Assembly: GCF_009905735.1 (NCBI RefSeq)
Contig: NZ_JAAALE010000009.1
Coordinates: forward strand, 1 to 64,000
Source of the DNA: Porphyrobacter sp. SLTP
GTDB lineage: Bacteria; Pseudomonadota; Alphaproteobacteria; Sphingomonadales; Sphingomonadaceae
Direction: 5' to 3'
DNA: 64,000 nucleotides
The position numbers and the translations under genes are program-made. Below, piece by piece: positions 7,998 to 17,211 of the stretch. The notes below the pieces were generated by a model. That model was not told the DNA's origin. It was given only the letters and a program-made list of their open reading frames with translations, and searched no databases. The number at the start of each line of letters is the position of its first letter. The stretch's first letter is position 1.

Positions 7998-9647
7998 ATG
8001 ATCGAACGTGAATCAATGCCCTGCGATGTCGTGATCGTCGGGGGCGGTCCTGCGGGGCTGGCAGCGGCGATCCGCCTGAAGCAGATCAACGCAGACCTCG
8101 AAGTGATCGTGCTGGAGAAAGGCTCCGAAATCGGGGCGCATATCCTGTCAGGCGCGGTGGTTGATCCCAAGGCCTTGGACGAATTGCTGCCCGAATGGCG
8201 CGATCAAGGCTGTCCGATGGCGCAAACCCCCGTGACCGATAACTGGCATTGGGTGCTGTCGAAGACCGGCAAAACCTCGATCCCCCATGCGATCATGCCG
8301 CCGTTGATGAGCAATCACGGCTGCTACACCGGTTCGCTGGGCAACATGACCCGCTGGCTGGCCGAACAGGCCGAAGGGCTGGGCGTGATGGTGTTCCCGG
8401 GCTTCCCGGCCGCCGATGTGATGATCGACGAGGACGGCCGCGTTGCCGGGGTCATCACGCAGGACATGGGCGTTGCCGCCGATGGCAGCCACAAGGGCGA
8501 CTACACCCCCGGCATGGAAATCCACGCCAAGTACACCGTCTTTGCTGAAGGTGCGCGCGGCAACCTGACCAAGCGGATGAAGGCGAAGTATGATCTTGAG
8601 GCGAATTGTCAGCCGCAGGTCTATGGCCTCGGCATCAAGGAATTGTGGGACATTGATCCCAAGAAGCACAAGCCGGGCCGTGTCATCCACACGCAGGGCT
8701 GGCCGCTGACCGAAAGCGAAAGCTGGGGCGGGGGCTTCCTCTACCATCAGGCCAATGGTCAGGTGGCCTTGGGCTTCGTGACCGCGCTCGATTACAAGAA
8801 CCCCTGGGTCTCGCCCTATCAGGAATTCCAGCGCTGGAAGCAGCACCCGGCGATCCGCGAATATCTCGAAGGCGGCAAGCGGGTGAGCTACGGCGCGCGC
8901 GCGATCAACGAGGGCGGCTGGCAGAGCGTGCCCAAGCTCGCCTTTCCGGGCGGCGCTCTGATCGGCTGCGCAGCGGGCTTCGTCAACGTGCCCCGGATCA
9001 AGGGCAGCCACACCGCGATGAAGAGCGGGATGCTGGCGGCTGAAAGCATCGCGGCGGCGATTGCGGCCGGGCATGAAAAGACCGAGTTGATGGACTATGA
9101 CGCCGCCGTGCGCTCCAGCTGGATCGCGACCGAGCTGAAGGTCGTCCAGAACGCCGAGCCTGCGGTCGCCAAGTTTGGCGGTGACATCGGCACGGTGCTG
9201 GCGGGCATCGACATGTGGATGCGCACATTGAAGATCGGCCTGCCGATTTCGATGAAGCACCACAGCGACTACACGATGACCGGCCGCGCTGACCTGTATC
9301 CGAAGATCGACTACCCCAAGCCCGACGGCGTGATCACCTTCGACCGCCTCACCAATGTCGCCTACAGTTACACCAACCACGCGGAGGACCAGCCCTGCCA
9401 CCTGCAGGTGAAGGACCTCGAATTGCAGAAGGTGAGCGAGCTCGGCGTCTTCGGCGGGCCTTCGGCACGCTACTGCCCCGCGGGGGTCTATGAATGGCTG
9501 ACCGACGAGAAGACCGGCGAGCCCAAGTTCCAGATCAACTCGCAGAACTGCGTCCACTGCAAGACCTGCGACATCAAGGACCCCAACCAGAACATCAACT
9601 GGGTGACACCCGAAGGCGGCGGCGGGCCGAACTATCCGAATATGTGA
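7998..9647 (+). CDS. Electron-transfer flavoprotein-ubiquinone oxidoreductase
   Basis: The product is a 549-residue membrane-associated flavoprotein that passes electrons from ETF, reduced by acyl-CoA dehydrogenases, to ubiquinone. The FAD-binding GGGPAG is at residues 15-20. The C-terminal [4Fe-4S] ligands are visible as Cys518, Cys521 and Cys524 (CVHCKTC) with Cys493 (RYCPAG). Length fits the family. I use the ATG at 7998, preceded by AGGAA with good spacing; an open frame extends upstream to 7926 but that extension does not look conserved. It complements the acyl-CoA ligase found earlier in the window. Confidence 0.93.
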   Translation: MIERESMPCDVVIVGGGPAGLAAAIRLKQINADLEVIVLEKGSEIGAHILSGAVVDPKALDELLPEWRDQGCPMAQTPVTDNWHWVLSKTGKTSIPHAIMPPLMSNHGCYTGSLGNMTRWLAEQAEGLGVMVFPGFPAADVMIDEDGRVAGVITQDMGVAADGSHKGDYTPGMEIHAKYTVFAEGARGNLTKRMKAKYDLEANCQPQVYGLGIKELWDIDPKKHKPGRVIHTQGWPLTESESWGGGFLYHQANGQVALGFVTALDYKNPWVSPYQEFQRWKQHPAIREYLEGGKRVSYGARAINEGGWQSVPKLAFPGGALIGCAAGFVNVPRIKGSHTAMKSGMLAAESIAAAIAAGHEKTELMDYDAAVRSSWIATELKVVQNAEPAVAKFGGDIGTVLAGIDMWMRTLKIGLPISMKHHSDYTMTGRADLYPKIDYPKPDGVITFDRLTNVAYSYTNHAEDQPCHLQVKDLELQKVSELGVFGGPSARYCPAGVYEWLTDEKTGEPKFQINSQNCVHCKTCDIKDPNQNINWVTPEGGGGPNYPNM

Positions 9648-9666
9648 TGAGGGATCGCCTATCCCT

Positions 9667-9768
9667 CGTCATTGCGAGCGCAGCGAAGCAATCCAGTATC
9701 GAACGTTCCGTAAAGGCGAAGGGCTCGGTAATGGATTACCGCGTCGCCTGCGGCTCCTCGCAATGACG
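9667..9768. repeat. Palindromic intergenic repeat (type A)
   Basis: An imperfect inverted repeat of about 102 bases: left arm 9667-9695 (begins CGTCATTGCGAGCG, ends GCAATCCA) and right arm 9732-9768 (begins TGGATTACCGCG, ends CGCAATGACG). It fills the gap after the ETF-QO gene. Similar CGTCATTGCGAG palindromes recur between genes in sphingomonads. It may act as a transcript-end hairpin, but has no T tract. Confidence 0.7.
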
Positions 9769-9780
9769 AAGGATTGAAGT

Positions 9781-10149
9781 TTGGCCCACACCCAAACCGC
9801 CCAAGCGATTATCAAACTCGCGCTGCTCGCCACCGTTACGAGCGCAGGTTACGCGTCTGCGGAAGAGCCACTGCCGATGACGTCCGACGATCAGGCCTGC
9901 GAACGCGTCATGTCGGTCCTCGTCGCCAACAGGACTTTCCATGCCGATCAGCTGGCAGGCTGCGATGGCGGCAGGGATGACCAAAACCCCGGATTTTATG
10001 TCCTGCGCGTCAACGGAATCTGCGGCGACCCCCAAGGCTGCGGGACTGTGCTGATGGGCTGGTATGCGGTCGAAGCGTCCACCGGCGCGGTGCACAAATG
10101 GGACGTAGCCGAATGGCAACTCGGCGCGCGGATCGACGGACAGGACTGA
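9781..10149 (+). CDS. Small secreted protein of unknown function
   Basis: The product is 122 residues. A hydrophobic stretch (IIKLALLATVTSAGYASA, about residues 10-27) looks like a signal peptide, so the mature form of about 95 residues is probably periplasmic. It contains four cysteines in the mature part (in QACERVM, LAGCDGG, GICGD and QGCGT), suggesting disulfides. I recognise no family. The start is the TTG at 9781 with GAAGGA just upstream; the next ATG would destroy the signal peptide. Its stop overlaps the ispE start (TGATG). Confidence 0.6.
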   Translation: MAHTQTAQAIIKLALLATVTSAGYASAEEPLPMTSDDQACERVMSVLVANRTFHADQLAGCDGGRDDQNPGFYVLRVNGICGDPQGCGTVLMGWYAVEASTGAVHKWDVAEWQLGARIDGQD

Positions 10150-10946
10150 TGCGCGAAACCGCCTACGCCAAGATCAACCTTGCGCTGCATGTCCGCAGGC
10201 GGCGGGAGGACGGGTATCACGCGCTTGAGACCCTGTTCGCCTTCGTCGATGCGGGCGATGTGCTGACGGCGAAGCCGGCCGCGCAGGACAGCGTTGCCAC
10301 GTTGGGCGAATTTGCGGGCGGGCTCGACAGCCCCTTCGACAACCTCGTGGCCCGCGCGCTCACCACGCTACCGCGCCCGCAGGGCCTCGCGGTGACGCTG
10401 GAGAAGAATCTCCCCGTTGCGGCTGGTCTCGGCGGGGGGTCGGCGGATGCAGGAGCGGTGTTCCGGATCGTCGAGGCGCTCCACGGCCTGCCGGAGGACT
10501 GGCAGGCCCGCGCAGCGAAGCTCGGCGCAGATGTGCCTGCCTGCGTGCTCAGCCACACCCATATTGGGCTCGGCACCGGCACTGAGCATTTGGAGGTCGA
10601 GGATGATCTCGCCGGAACCCCGGTCCTGCTGGTCAACCCGCGCGTGCCGCTTGCGACCGGGCCGGTGTTCAAGGCGTGGGATGGGCAGGATCGCGGCGCT
10701 CTGCCGGAAGGTCCGGCGTCCACAATCGCAAGGGAAGGGCGCAACGACCTCGAAGCTCCCGCGATTTCGCTTTGCCCGGTGATCGCGGAAGTTTTGGCGG
10801 CACTGGCCGAAACCAACCCGTGGCTCGCCCGCATGTCCGGCTCCGGCGCGACCTGTTTTGCGCTCTATGACACCCCCGAGGCCCGCGACGCGGCGGCGGC
10901 CGCGATGCCTGCAGAGTGGTGGACCATGGCGGGGCGGCTGCGGTGA
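10149..10946 (+). CDS. ispE: 4-diphosphocytidyl-2-C-methyl-D-erythritol kinase
   Basis: The product is a 265-residue GHMP kinase of the non-mevalonate isoprenoid pathway, phosphorylating CDP-methylerythritol with ATP in the cytoplasm. The N-terminus (AYAKINLALHV) holds the conserved catalytic lysine region, and the ATP-binding GLGGGSAD loop is at residues 93-100. A C-terminal MSGSGATCFALY glycine motif completes the fold. The start ATG at 10149 overlaps the previous stop, indicating coupling. Confidence 0.93.
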   Translation: MRETAYAKINLALHVRRRREDGYHALETLFAFVDAGDVLTAKPAAQDSVATLGEFAGGLDSPFDNLVARALTTLPRPQGLAVTLEKNLPVAAGLGGGSADAGAVFRIVEALHGLPEDWQARAAKLGADVPACVLSHTHIGLGTGTEHLEVEDDLAGTPVLLVNPRVPLATGPVFKAWDGQDRGALPEGPASTIAREGRNDLEAPAISLCPVIAEVLAALAETNPWLARMSGSGATCFALYDTPEARDAAAAAMPAEWWTMAGRLR

Positions 10947-10962
10947 GATTCTATCCTTCACC

Positions 10963-11027
10963 CCGTTCGCATCGAGCGAAGTCGAGAGGCTGGGGCAGGG
11001 TGTCTCGACTTCGCTCGACACGAACGG
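10963..11027. repeat. Palindromic intergenic repeat (type B)
   Basis: A 65-base inverted repeat with left arm CCGTTCGCATCGAGCGAAG and a right arm ending TCGACACGAACGG. The arms pair nearly perfectly around a short GC-rich centre. It occupies the gap between ispE and the amidohydrolase gene. The TCGAGCGAAGTCGAGA core is a common intergenic palindrome of sphingomonads and relatives. Confidence 0.7.
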
Positions 11028-11036
11028 AGTTAGGTT

Positions 11037-11753
11037 GTGAGTGAGGCTTACCGCCAACTCGGCACGCCCACCCCCGGCGGGATCGTCTGCACCGCAGACC
11101 ATGCCTCCAATGCCGTGCCGCCCGACATCACCCTCGGCATCCCCGCGCAGCTGCTCCACGAGCACATCGCCGTCGATATCGGCACCGCGGCCATCGCCGA
11201 ACGGTTGGCGCAGTGCCATGCCATCCCCGCCCACATCGCTGCCGTCAGCCGCCTCGTCTGCGACCTCAATCGCGAGGAAACCGCTCCCGGCCTCGTCCCC
11301 GAAGCCAGTGACGGCCACCCGATCCCCGGCAATGTCGTTGCAGACCGCGAAGCGCGGCTCGCCCGCTTCCACCGACCCTACCATACCGCGCTGGAGCATT
11401 GGCTGGCCGCCGCCGAGCCCGCGCTGATCCTCTCGCTCCACAGCTTCACCCCGCGCCTCGCCAGCCGGGACGAGCCGCGCCCGTGGCAGGTGGGCGTGCT
11501 CTACAATCAGGACGACCGCGCCGCGCGCATCGCCATCCCGCTGCTGGCGACAGAAGGGCTGAACGTGGGCGACAATCTCCCCTATTCAGGGCGCGATCTC
11601 AATTACACCATGAACCGTCACGCCGAAGCAAAAGGCCGCCCTTACCTCGGGATCGAGCTGCGCCAAGACCTTGTTGCAACCCCCGAAACCCACACCCGTT
11701 GGGCGGCATTGTTGGCGAATATTGCGCAAAGGGTTGCGTCAGCGCTCGCCTGA
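11037..11753 (+). CDS. N-formylglutamate amidohydrolase family protein
   Basis: The product is a 238-residue cytoplasmic metal-dependent hydrolase of the HutG2/N-formylglutamate deformylase superfamily, splitting N-formyl-glutamate-like amides. Recognisable elements are CTADHASNAVP near residue 20 (metal-binding Asp/His), SRLVCDLNRE near 75 and ILSLHSFTPR near 138. The start is the GTG at 11037, overlapping the end of the type B repeat spacer. No other histidine-degradation gene is near, so the physiological substrate may differ; this is inference. Confidence 0.8.
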   Translation: MSEAYRQLGTPTPGGIVCTADHASNAVPPDITLGIPAQLLHEHIAVDIGTAAIAERLAQCHAIPAHIAAVSRLVCDLNREETAPGLVPEASDGHPIPGNVVADREARLARFHRPYHTALEHWLAAAEPALILSLHSFTPRLASRDEPRPWQVGVLYNQDDRAARIAIPLLATEGLNVGDNLPYSGRDLNYTMNRHAEAKGRPYLGIELRQDLVATPETHTRWAALLANIAQRVASALA

Positions 11754-11795
11754 AGGCAGGGGACGTTTCACAAATTGCCTTCAATGGGAAATCTT

Positions 11796-13517
11796 ATGTC
11801 GCAGAAGTTTGACAAGTCGAAGCTCCCCAGCCGCCACGTGTCGGTCGGCCCGGAGCGCGCGCCGCACCGCTCCTATTACTACGCGATGGGCATGACCGAG
11901 GAAGAGATCGCCGCGCCCTTCGTCGGCGTGGTCAGTGCGGGCAACGACTCGGCTCCCTGCAACACCACCCTGAACGCGCAGGCCGATATCTGCCGCGAGG
12001 GCGTGATCGCAGGCGGCGGCACCCCGCGCCGGTTCAACACCATCACCGTCACCGATGGCATCGCGATGGGCCACCAGGGGATGAAGTCCTCGCTCATCAG
12101 CCGCGAGATCATTGCGGATTCGGTTGAAGTATCGGTCAGAGGCCATTGTTATGACGCGCTGGTCGGCTTTGCGGGCTGCGACAAGAGCCTGCCCGGTATG
12201 ATGATGGCGATGCTCCGCCTGAACGTGCCGTCGATCTTCGTCTATGGCGGCTCGATCCTCCCCGGCACGCACCGCGGTAATGATGTGACCGTGGTCGATG
12301 TGTTTGAAGCCGTGGGCCAGTTCGCGGCCGGCAATTGCCCGCTGACCGAGCTGATCGCCTTGGAAAAGGTCGCCTGCCCCGGCCACGGTGCCTGCGGCGG
12401 TCAGTTTACCGCCAACACCATGGCCTGCGTCGGCGAGGCGATTGGCCTCAGCCTGCCCAACAGCAACATGGCCCCCGCGCCTTACCGCTCGCGTGATGAT
12501 ATCGCGGTGGCGGCGGGCAAGCAGGTGATGGAACTCGTCGCCCGCAACCTGCGCCCGCGCGACATTTGCACCCGCGAGGCTTTCATGAACGCCGCACGCG
12601 TGGTCGCGGCCACCGGCGGCTCGACCAATGCAGCGCTCCATCTGCCCGCGATGGCGAGCGAGGCGGGGATTCATTTCGATCTGTTCGACGTTGCTGAAGT
12701 CTTCAAATCAACGCCTTACATTGCGGACTTGAAGCCCGGTGGGAAGTATGTCGCCAAGGACATGCACGAAGCGGGCGGGGTCTATATGGCGATGAAGACG
12801 CTGCTCGACGGCGGGTTCATCGATCCCAACCCGATCACCGTCACCGGCAAGACCATCGGCGAGAACCTCGAAGAGATCACCTGGAACCCCGATCAGAAGG
12901 TGTTCTACGATGTGAAGACCCCGATCACGAGGACCGGCGGCGTCGTGGGCCTCAAGGGTAGCCTCGCGCCTGACGGGGCCATCGTGAAGGTCGCCGGGAT
13001 GGCGCGCCTGCAATTCTCCGGCCCGGCGCGGGTGTTCGATTGCGAGGAAGATGCCTTCGCCGCGGTTGAAAAGCGCGACATTGCTGAGGGCTGCGTGATC
13101 GTGATCCGCTACGAAGGGCCCAAGGGTGGCCCGGGTATGCGCGAGATGCTCTCCACCACGGCCGCGCTCTATGGGCAGGGCATGGGCGAGAAGGTTGCCC
13201 TCATCACCGACGGGCGCTTCTCGGGCGCCACGCGCGGCTTCTGCATCGGCCATGTCTGCCCCGAGGCCGCCGACGGCGGGCCGATCGGGCTGATCGAGGA
13301 TGGCGATATCATCAGCATCGATGCCGAGGCGGGCACCATCGAACTCGACGTGCCCGAGGACGTGCTGGCCGAGCGGCGCAAGGCCTGGCAGCCGCGCACC
13401 AATGACTACCAGTCGGGCGCCTTGTGGCGTTACAGTCAGGTCGTTGGCCTCGCACGCTACGGTGCCATCACCCATCCCGGCGCAAAGGCGGAGACCCATG
13501 TGTTTGCGGATATCTAG
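11796..13517 (+). CDS. ilvD: Dihydroxy-acid dehydratase
   Basis: The product is a 573-residue IlvD/Edd-family dehydratase, converting 2,3-dihydroxy-isovalerate and its methylvalerate analogue to the 2-oxo acids in valine and isoleucine synthesis. Iron-sulfur ligand candidates are Cys55 (SAPCN), Cys128 (GCDKS) and Cys200 (HGACGG), the three-cysteine layout of the [2Fe-2S] class. I use the ATG at 11796 with GGGAA upstream; the ATG at 11784 and TTG at 11775 are alternatives in frame. Its last 20 bases overlap the start of the next gene in another frame. Confidence 0.93.
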   Translation: MSQKFDKSKLPSRHVSVGPERAPHRSYYYAMGMTEEEIAAPFVGVVSAGNDSAPCNTTLNAQADICREGVIAGGGTPRRFNTITVTDGIAMGHQGMKSSLISREIIADSVEVSVRGHCYDALVGFAGCDKSLPGMMMAMLRLNVPSIFVYGGSILPGTHRGNDVTVVDVFEAVGQFAAGNCPLTELIALEKVACPGHGACGGQFTANTMACVGEAIGLSLPNSNMAPAPYRSRDDIAVAAGKQVMELVARNLRPRDICTREAFMNAARVVAATGGSTNAALHLPAMASEAGIHFDLFDVAEVFKSTPYIADLKPGGKYVAKDMHEAGGVYMAMKTLLDGGFIDPNPITVTGKTIGENLEEITWNPDQKVFYDVKTPITRTGGVVGLKGSLAPDGAIVKVAGMARLQFSGPARVFDCEEDAFAAVEKRDIAEGCVIVIRYEGPKGGPGMREMLSTTAALYGQGMGEKVALITDGRFSGATRGFCIGHVCPEAADGGPIGLIEDGDIISIDAEAGTIELDVPEDVLAERRKAWQPRTNDYQSGALWRYSQVVGLARYGAITHPGAKAETHVFADI

Positions 13518-13845
13518 CACGCTTGCGGCCTTGGCTGTGCTGGCAGGCTGCGGCGCGGCGGAAAGTCCGCCGCCGCCGGGCGACGAGGTCGAATGCGCGA
13601 TCGGCGCAGGTGCGGCGCTCTCGCCGGTCTGCACGCTGGAGCTGGTCGGGAATGACGTCATTCTCCACCATCCCGACGGCGGTTTTCGGCGCTTGACCCG
13701 CGATCCGGCCACCGGCGCGCTTGCGCCGCGTGACGGGGCCGAGGTGCTGGTGCCCGAACAGGGCGCGGCGGGCGCGGAGGCCTTTGCCATCGGGGCAGAC
13801 CGCTATCTGATCCCGCGCACGCTCCTCGATCCGCCGCCAAAGTGA
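13498..13845 (+). CDS. Small lipoprotein of unknown function
   Basis: The product is 115 residues with a short signal sequence and lipobox LAGC, placing the lipidated cysteine at residue 18. The mature part is Pro-rich at first and then contains [30 protein letters not shown], a plausible small beta domain. The ATG lies inside the 3' end of ilvD (20-base overlap, different frame), and its stop overlaps the GTG start of nnr, so it sits in a coupled chain. I do not recognise a family. Confidence 0.7.
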   Translation: MCLRISSTLAALAVLAGCGAAESPPPPGDEVECAIGAGAALSPVCTLELVGNDVILHHPDGGFRRLTRDPATGALAPRDGAEVLVPEQGAAGAEAFAIGADRYLIPRTLLDPPPK

Positions 13846-15230
13846 CCGCCGCACAGGTCCTTACCGCCGCCCAGATGCGCGCTGCCGAACAGGCGCTGTT
13901 CGATGCGGGCACCAGCGTTTCGGAACTGATGGAGATCGCCGCAGGCGGCGCGGCCGAGTGGATCCGCCGGATCGCCGCCGGACGCGCGGTGACGGTGCTG
14001 TGTGGCCCCGGCAACAACGGCGGAGACGGCTATGTCATCGCCCGCCGCCTGCGTGAGGCGGGCAATGCGGTGGCAGTGATCGCTCCGCTCGACCCTGCAA
14101 CAGACGCCGCCAAAGAGGCGCGGCGGCGGTGGGACGGGCCGGTCAGCACGGCCGGAGGGGCCGGAGCTGATGTGTTCGTCGACTGCCTGTTCGGTTCCGG
14201 GCTCGCGCGGCCCCTGATCGCCGAGCACGCGTTGCTGCTGCGCGATCTGGCGGCAAGGCATCGCTACACGGTGGCGGTCGATGTGCCCTCGGGCATTGCC
14301 AGTGATAGCGGCGCGGTGCTGAACGAGCGGCTGCCCGACTTTGATCTGACCCTCGCGCTGGGCGCGTGGAAGTTTGCGCATTGGAGCCTGCCGGGCCGGG
14401 CGTTGATGGGACAGATGCGGCTTGTGCCGATCGGAATCGCACCGTTGGAGGGTGCAGCGCAGCTGGTCGAACGGCCGCGCCTCAGCGCCCCCGCGGCGGA
14501 TAGTCACAAATATCGCCGTGGGTTGCTTGGCATCGTGACCGGCGCCATGCCGGGGGCGAGCCTTCTGGCTACGGCTGCCGCCCAGCACTCGGGCGCGGGT
14601 TATGTGAAGCTGCTCGCCCCTCACGTCGATCCGCGCACGCCGCCCGATGTGGTGACGGACACTGCGCCGCTCGCCGAAGCGCTGGCCGATCCGCGTATGG
14701 CTGCGGTGTTGGTCGGGCCAGGGCTGGGCCGTGATGACGCGGCGCGCGAAAGGCTCGAAGCCGCGCTGGCGCAGGCCCCCGCACTGGTGCTGGATGCAGA
14801 CGCGCTGATGCTGCTTACCCCCGCGCTGCTCACCCGTGCTGTTCCCATGCTTGCCACCCCGCATGACGGCGAGCTTGAGGCCTTGTGCCGCAGTTTTGGC
14901 GTCATCGCGGAGACCCGCCGTGACCGGGCTTTGGCATTGGCGAGGGTCAGCGGGATGGTTGTGCTGGCCAAAGGGCCGGACAGCATCGTCGCTGCGCCCG
15001 ATGGCCGCCTCGCGCTCGGGCAGCCTGCGCCGAGCTGGCTGTCGGTGGCCGGAACGGGCGATGTGCTGGCCGGGATTGCCGCGAGCCGGATGGCGAACGG
15101 GGCCGATCCCTTTACCGCCGCCTGTGAGGCGCTGTGGCTCCACGGCGAGGCCGCACAGCGGGCGGGGGCGGCTTTCACGCCGACGCAGCTTGCCGAACGG
15201 GTGTCCGAGGCGCTAGCGGCCTGCTTGTGA
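13842..15230 (+). CDS. nnr: Bifunctional NAD(P)H-hydrate epimerase / ADP-dependent dehydratase
   Basis: The product is a 462-residue fusion that repairs damaged NAD(P)H hydrates. The N-terminal YjeF epimerase domain shows GPGNNGGDGY at residues 55-64; the C-terminal ribokinase-like dehydratase domain shows GTGD at 404-407 and AKGPDSIVAAPDGR before it. Length is normal for the fused form. The start is GTG at 13842, overlapping the lipoprotein stop, and the stop overlaps the GTG of the next gene. Confidence 0.92.
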   Translation: MTAAQVLTAAQMRAAEQALFDAGTSVSELMEIAAGGAAEWIRRIAAGRAVTVLCGPGNNGGDGYVIARRLREAGNAVAVIAPLDPATDAAKEARRRWDGPVSTAGGAGADVFVDCLFGSGLARPLIAEHALLLRDLAARHRYTVAVDVPSGIASDSGAVLNERLPDFDLTLALGAWKFAHWSLPGRALMGQMRLVPIGIAPLEGAAQLVERPRLSAPAADSHKYRRGLLGIVTGAMPGASLLATAAAQHSGAGYVKLLAPHVDPRTPPDVVTDTAPLAEALADPRMAAVLVGPGLGRDDAARERLEAALAQAPALVLDADALMLLTPALLTRAVPMLATPHDGELEALCRSFGVIAETRRDRALALARVSGMVVLAKGPDSIVAAPDGRLALGQPAPSWLSVAGTGDVLAGIAASRMANGADPFTAACEALWLHGEAAQRAGAAFTPTQLAERVSEALAACL

Positions 15231-16423
15231 CCTTATCTGAACCCATTATCCGCCTCGCCGCCAAGGGCGACGGCGTGACCGTCTCTGGCCGCCATATCGC
15301 GGGCGGCGTGCCTGGCGACATGGTGGACGCAGCTGGCACGATCACGCCGGGCCCACACCACATCGCCCCCGCCTGCCGCCATTTCGGCGTGTGCGGCGGG
15401 TGCCTGTTGCAGCACGCAGACGACACGGCGCTCGCCGAGTTTGTCGAGGGCCGGGTGGTCAACGCTGCGCGGGGGCAAGGGCTGGAACCGGCCGTATTGC
15501 TCCCCGTCCATCTCTCCCCGCCGCAGACGCGCCGCCGCGCGGGCCTCCACGGGCTGCGCACGGCCAGGGGCGCGGTCTTGGGCTACCGCGAGGGCGGTTC
15601 GCACCGTGTGGTCGATCTGGCCGAATGCCCGGTGCTGCACCCCGCGCTGGCCGCGCTGATCGCGCCGCTCCGGCGGTTTGTGGCGGCGCACGGGCCAAAA
15701 GGGATGGTCGGAATCGATCTGACCTTGGCGGATCAGGGCGTGGAAGCGGGCCTGATGCACTTCCCGATCGAAGGGCTTGGCCCGACCGAGGCGACGCTCG
15801 ATTTCGCGCGCGATCAGGGGCTTGCAAGGCTTACCATAGACCAAGGCTATGGTCCTGAGACCCTTTGGGAGCCTGAACCCGCGACGGTGACATTGTCAGG
15901 CGTGCCAGTGAGCTTGCCCTCGGGCGCCTTCCTTCAGGCGGCTGCTGATGCGGAGCGCGTGATGGTCGCCGATGCTGCGGAATGGTTGGCGGGTGCTGGG
16001 GTCGTTGCGGATTTGTTTGCTGGGCTTGGCACTTTTGCCTTTGCGCTGCGGGGAGGACGCAAGGTGCTGGCGGTCGAAGCGGAACGCGCCGCGCATCTCG
16101 CTTGCAAGGCGGCCGGGGCGATGATTGGGGGGCGGGTGTTGGCGCTCCACCGCGATCTGTTCCGAAGCCCGCTTCAGCCCGAGGAATTGAACCGCTTCGA
16201 CGCCATTCTGCTCGATCCGCCGCGGGCTGGTGCCCGTGCTCAAGTCGCGGAAATCGCCGCGAGCACGGTCGCCCGGGTGGTCTATGTCAGCTGCAACCCC
16301 TCAAGCTGGGCGCGCGATGCCGCTGTGCTGGCAGAGGCAGGGTTCCGGCTTGCGAAGCTGCGCCCGGTTGGCCAATTCCGCTGGTCGACCCACGTGGAAT
16401 TGGTAAGCTATTTCGAGCGTTAA
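15227..16423 (+). CDS. TrmA/RumA-family RNA (uracil-5-)-methyltransferase
   Basis: The product is a 398-residue class I SAM methyltransferase modifying uridine in rRNA or tRNA. Iron-sulfur ligands typical of RumA are visible at Cys50, Cys56 and Cys59 (CRHFGVCGGC) and Cys134. The SAM-binding DLFAGLGTFA, the DPPRAGA motif and the catalytic Cys356 (VSCNPSSW) are all present. The GTG start at 15227 overlaps the nnr stop. The stop shares a TTAA with the stop of the convergent XrtA hydrolase gene. Which RNA position is methylated cannot be read from the sequence. Confidence 0.85.
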   Translation: MTLSEPIIRLAAKGDGVTVSGRHIAGGVPGDMVDAAGTITPGPHHIAPACRHFGVCGGCLLQHADDTALAEFVEGRVVNAARGQGLEPAVLLPVHLSPPQTRRRAGLHGLRTARGAVLGYREGGSHRVVDLAECPVLHPALAALIAPLRRFVAAHGPKGMVGIDLTLADQGVEAGLMHFPIEGLGPTEATLDFARDQGLARLTIDQGYGPETLWEPEPATVTLSGVPVSLPSGAFLQAAADAERVMVADAAEWLAGAGVVADLFAGLGTFAFALRGGRKVLAVEAERAAHLACKAAGAMIGGRVLALHRDLFRSPLQPEELNRFDAILLDPPRAGARAQVAEIAASTVARVVYVSCNPSSWARDAAVLAEAGFRLAKLRPVGQFRWSTHVELVSYFER

Positions 16424-17211
16424 GCGCGCAAGCTTTCTAGAATTCGCGCTTCCAGCCACGCGCGGTGCTCCGGCTCGACATAGGCATGGCCTGCGCCTTC
16501 GCAGCGGTAGATGCGCGGGTCGTTCCTGTCCCACGCGGCTTCGAACACTTGCGCGGTGCGGTCTGCCGTCGCGACGAGGATGCGCACCTGCCCGGTGAAG
16601 CTCGCCAGCCCGGCGGCCATGTCCTGCGCGAGGCTCGACGGTGGCGGGGGCGGGCGCAGGGCGTGGACAATACCGCGCGCCAGCTTGCCAAGGTTTACAC
16701 CTCCGCCCAGCAACCGCATGACCTCACGCGGGTTTTTCAGCTTTTCCAGATAGCGCGCGCGAATTGCGGCCGGGGGCGGCGTGTCGTCGGCCGCGCCTTG
16801 GCTTTCGTCCTGCTCGATTGTCCAGGGGTTCGACAGCACCAGCCCATCGCAGCCTGCACCGCCCGCCAGCATCAGCGCAGACGCCGCATCACAATTGCCG
16901 AAAGCGACCACCCGCGCGAGCTGCGGTGTCATCGCGCGGAAAGCATCGACGGCGCAGGCAATGTCCTTGGCAGATTGGCGGAACCCGCGGTTTTGGCCCT
17001 CGCTGTCGCCAATCCCGCGCCTGTCGAACCGGAACACCGGAAAGCCTGCCCCGGCGATCCGCGCGGCCATGTCGGCCTGTCCGCCGAACGCGCCCGAGCG
17101 GATCTCGTTGCCGCCGCTGACAATCAGCAGCCCGGTCGTCCCCGGCGCGGTGTCGAGCGTGCCGGCCAGCGTCAGACTGCCGCAACCGAAGGTGTGAGAA
17201 AGCCGCGTCAT
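16420..17211 (-). CDS. Hydrolase 1, exosortase A system-associated
   Basis: The product is a 263-residue alpha/beta-hydrolase matching in order and motifs the hydrolase-1 family found only in XrtA exopolysaccharide loci. It contains SGGNEIRSGAFGGQ near residue 32, an RFDRRGIGDS strand-turn at about 61-70, and a nucleophile-elbow sequence GNCDA at 105-109 where Cys107 replaces the usual serine. The substrate is unknown. It is the last gene of a four-gene minus-strand unit and overlaps its upstream neighbour by ATGA. Confidence 0.85.
   Translation of the reverse strand: MTRLSHTFGCGSLTLAGTLDTAPGTTGLLIVSGGNEIRSGAFGGQADMAARIAGAGFPVFRFDRRGIGDSEGQNRGFRQSAKDIACAVDAFRAMTPQLARVVAFGNCDAASALMLAGGAGCDGLVLSNPWTIEQDESQGAADDTPPPAAIRARYLEKLKNPREVMRLLGGGVNLGKLARGIVHALRPPPPPSSLAQDMAAGLASFTGQVRILVATADRTAQVFEAAWDRNDPRIYRCEGAGHAYVEPEHRAWLEARILESLRA

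Noticed and set aside
8148-9557. A 469-codon minus-strand frame opposite the ETF-QO gene
   Set aside because: Shadow frame; the plus-strand gene has clear FAD and Fe-S motifs.
13300-13497. A longer lipoprotein frame inside ilvD
   Set aside because: The extra codons have no hydrophobic or family character, and the lipobox lies at the right distance only from the ATG at 13498.
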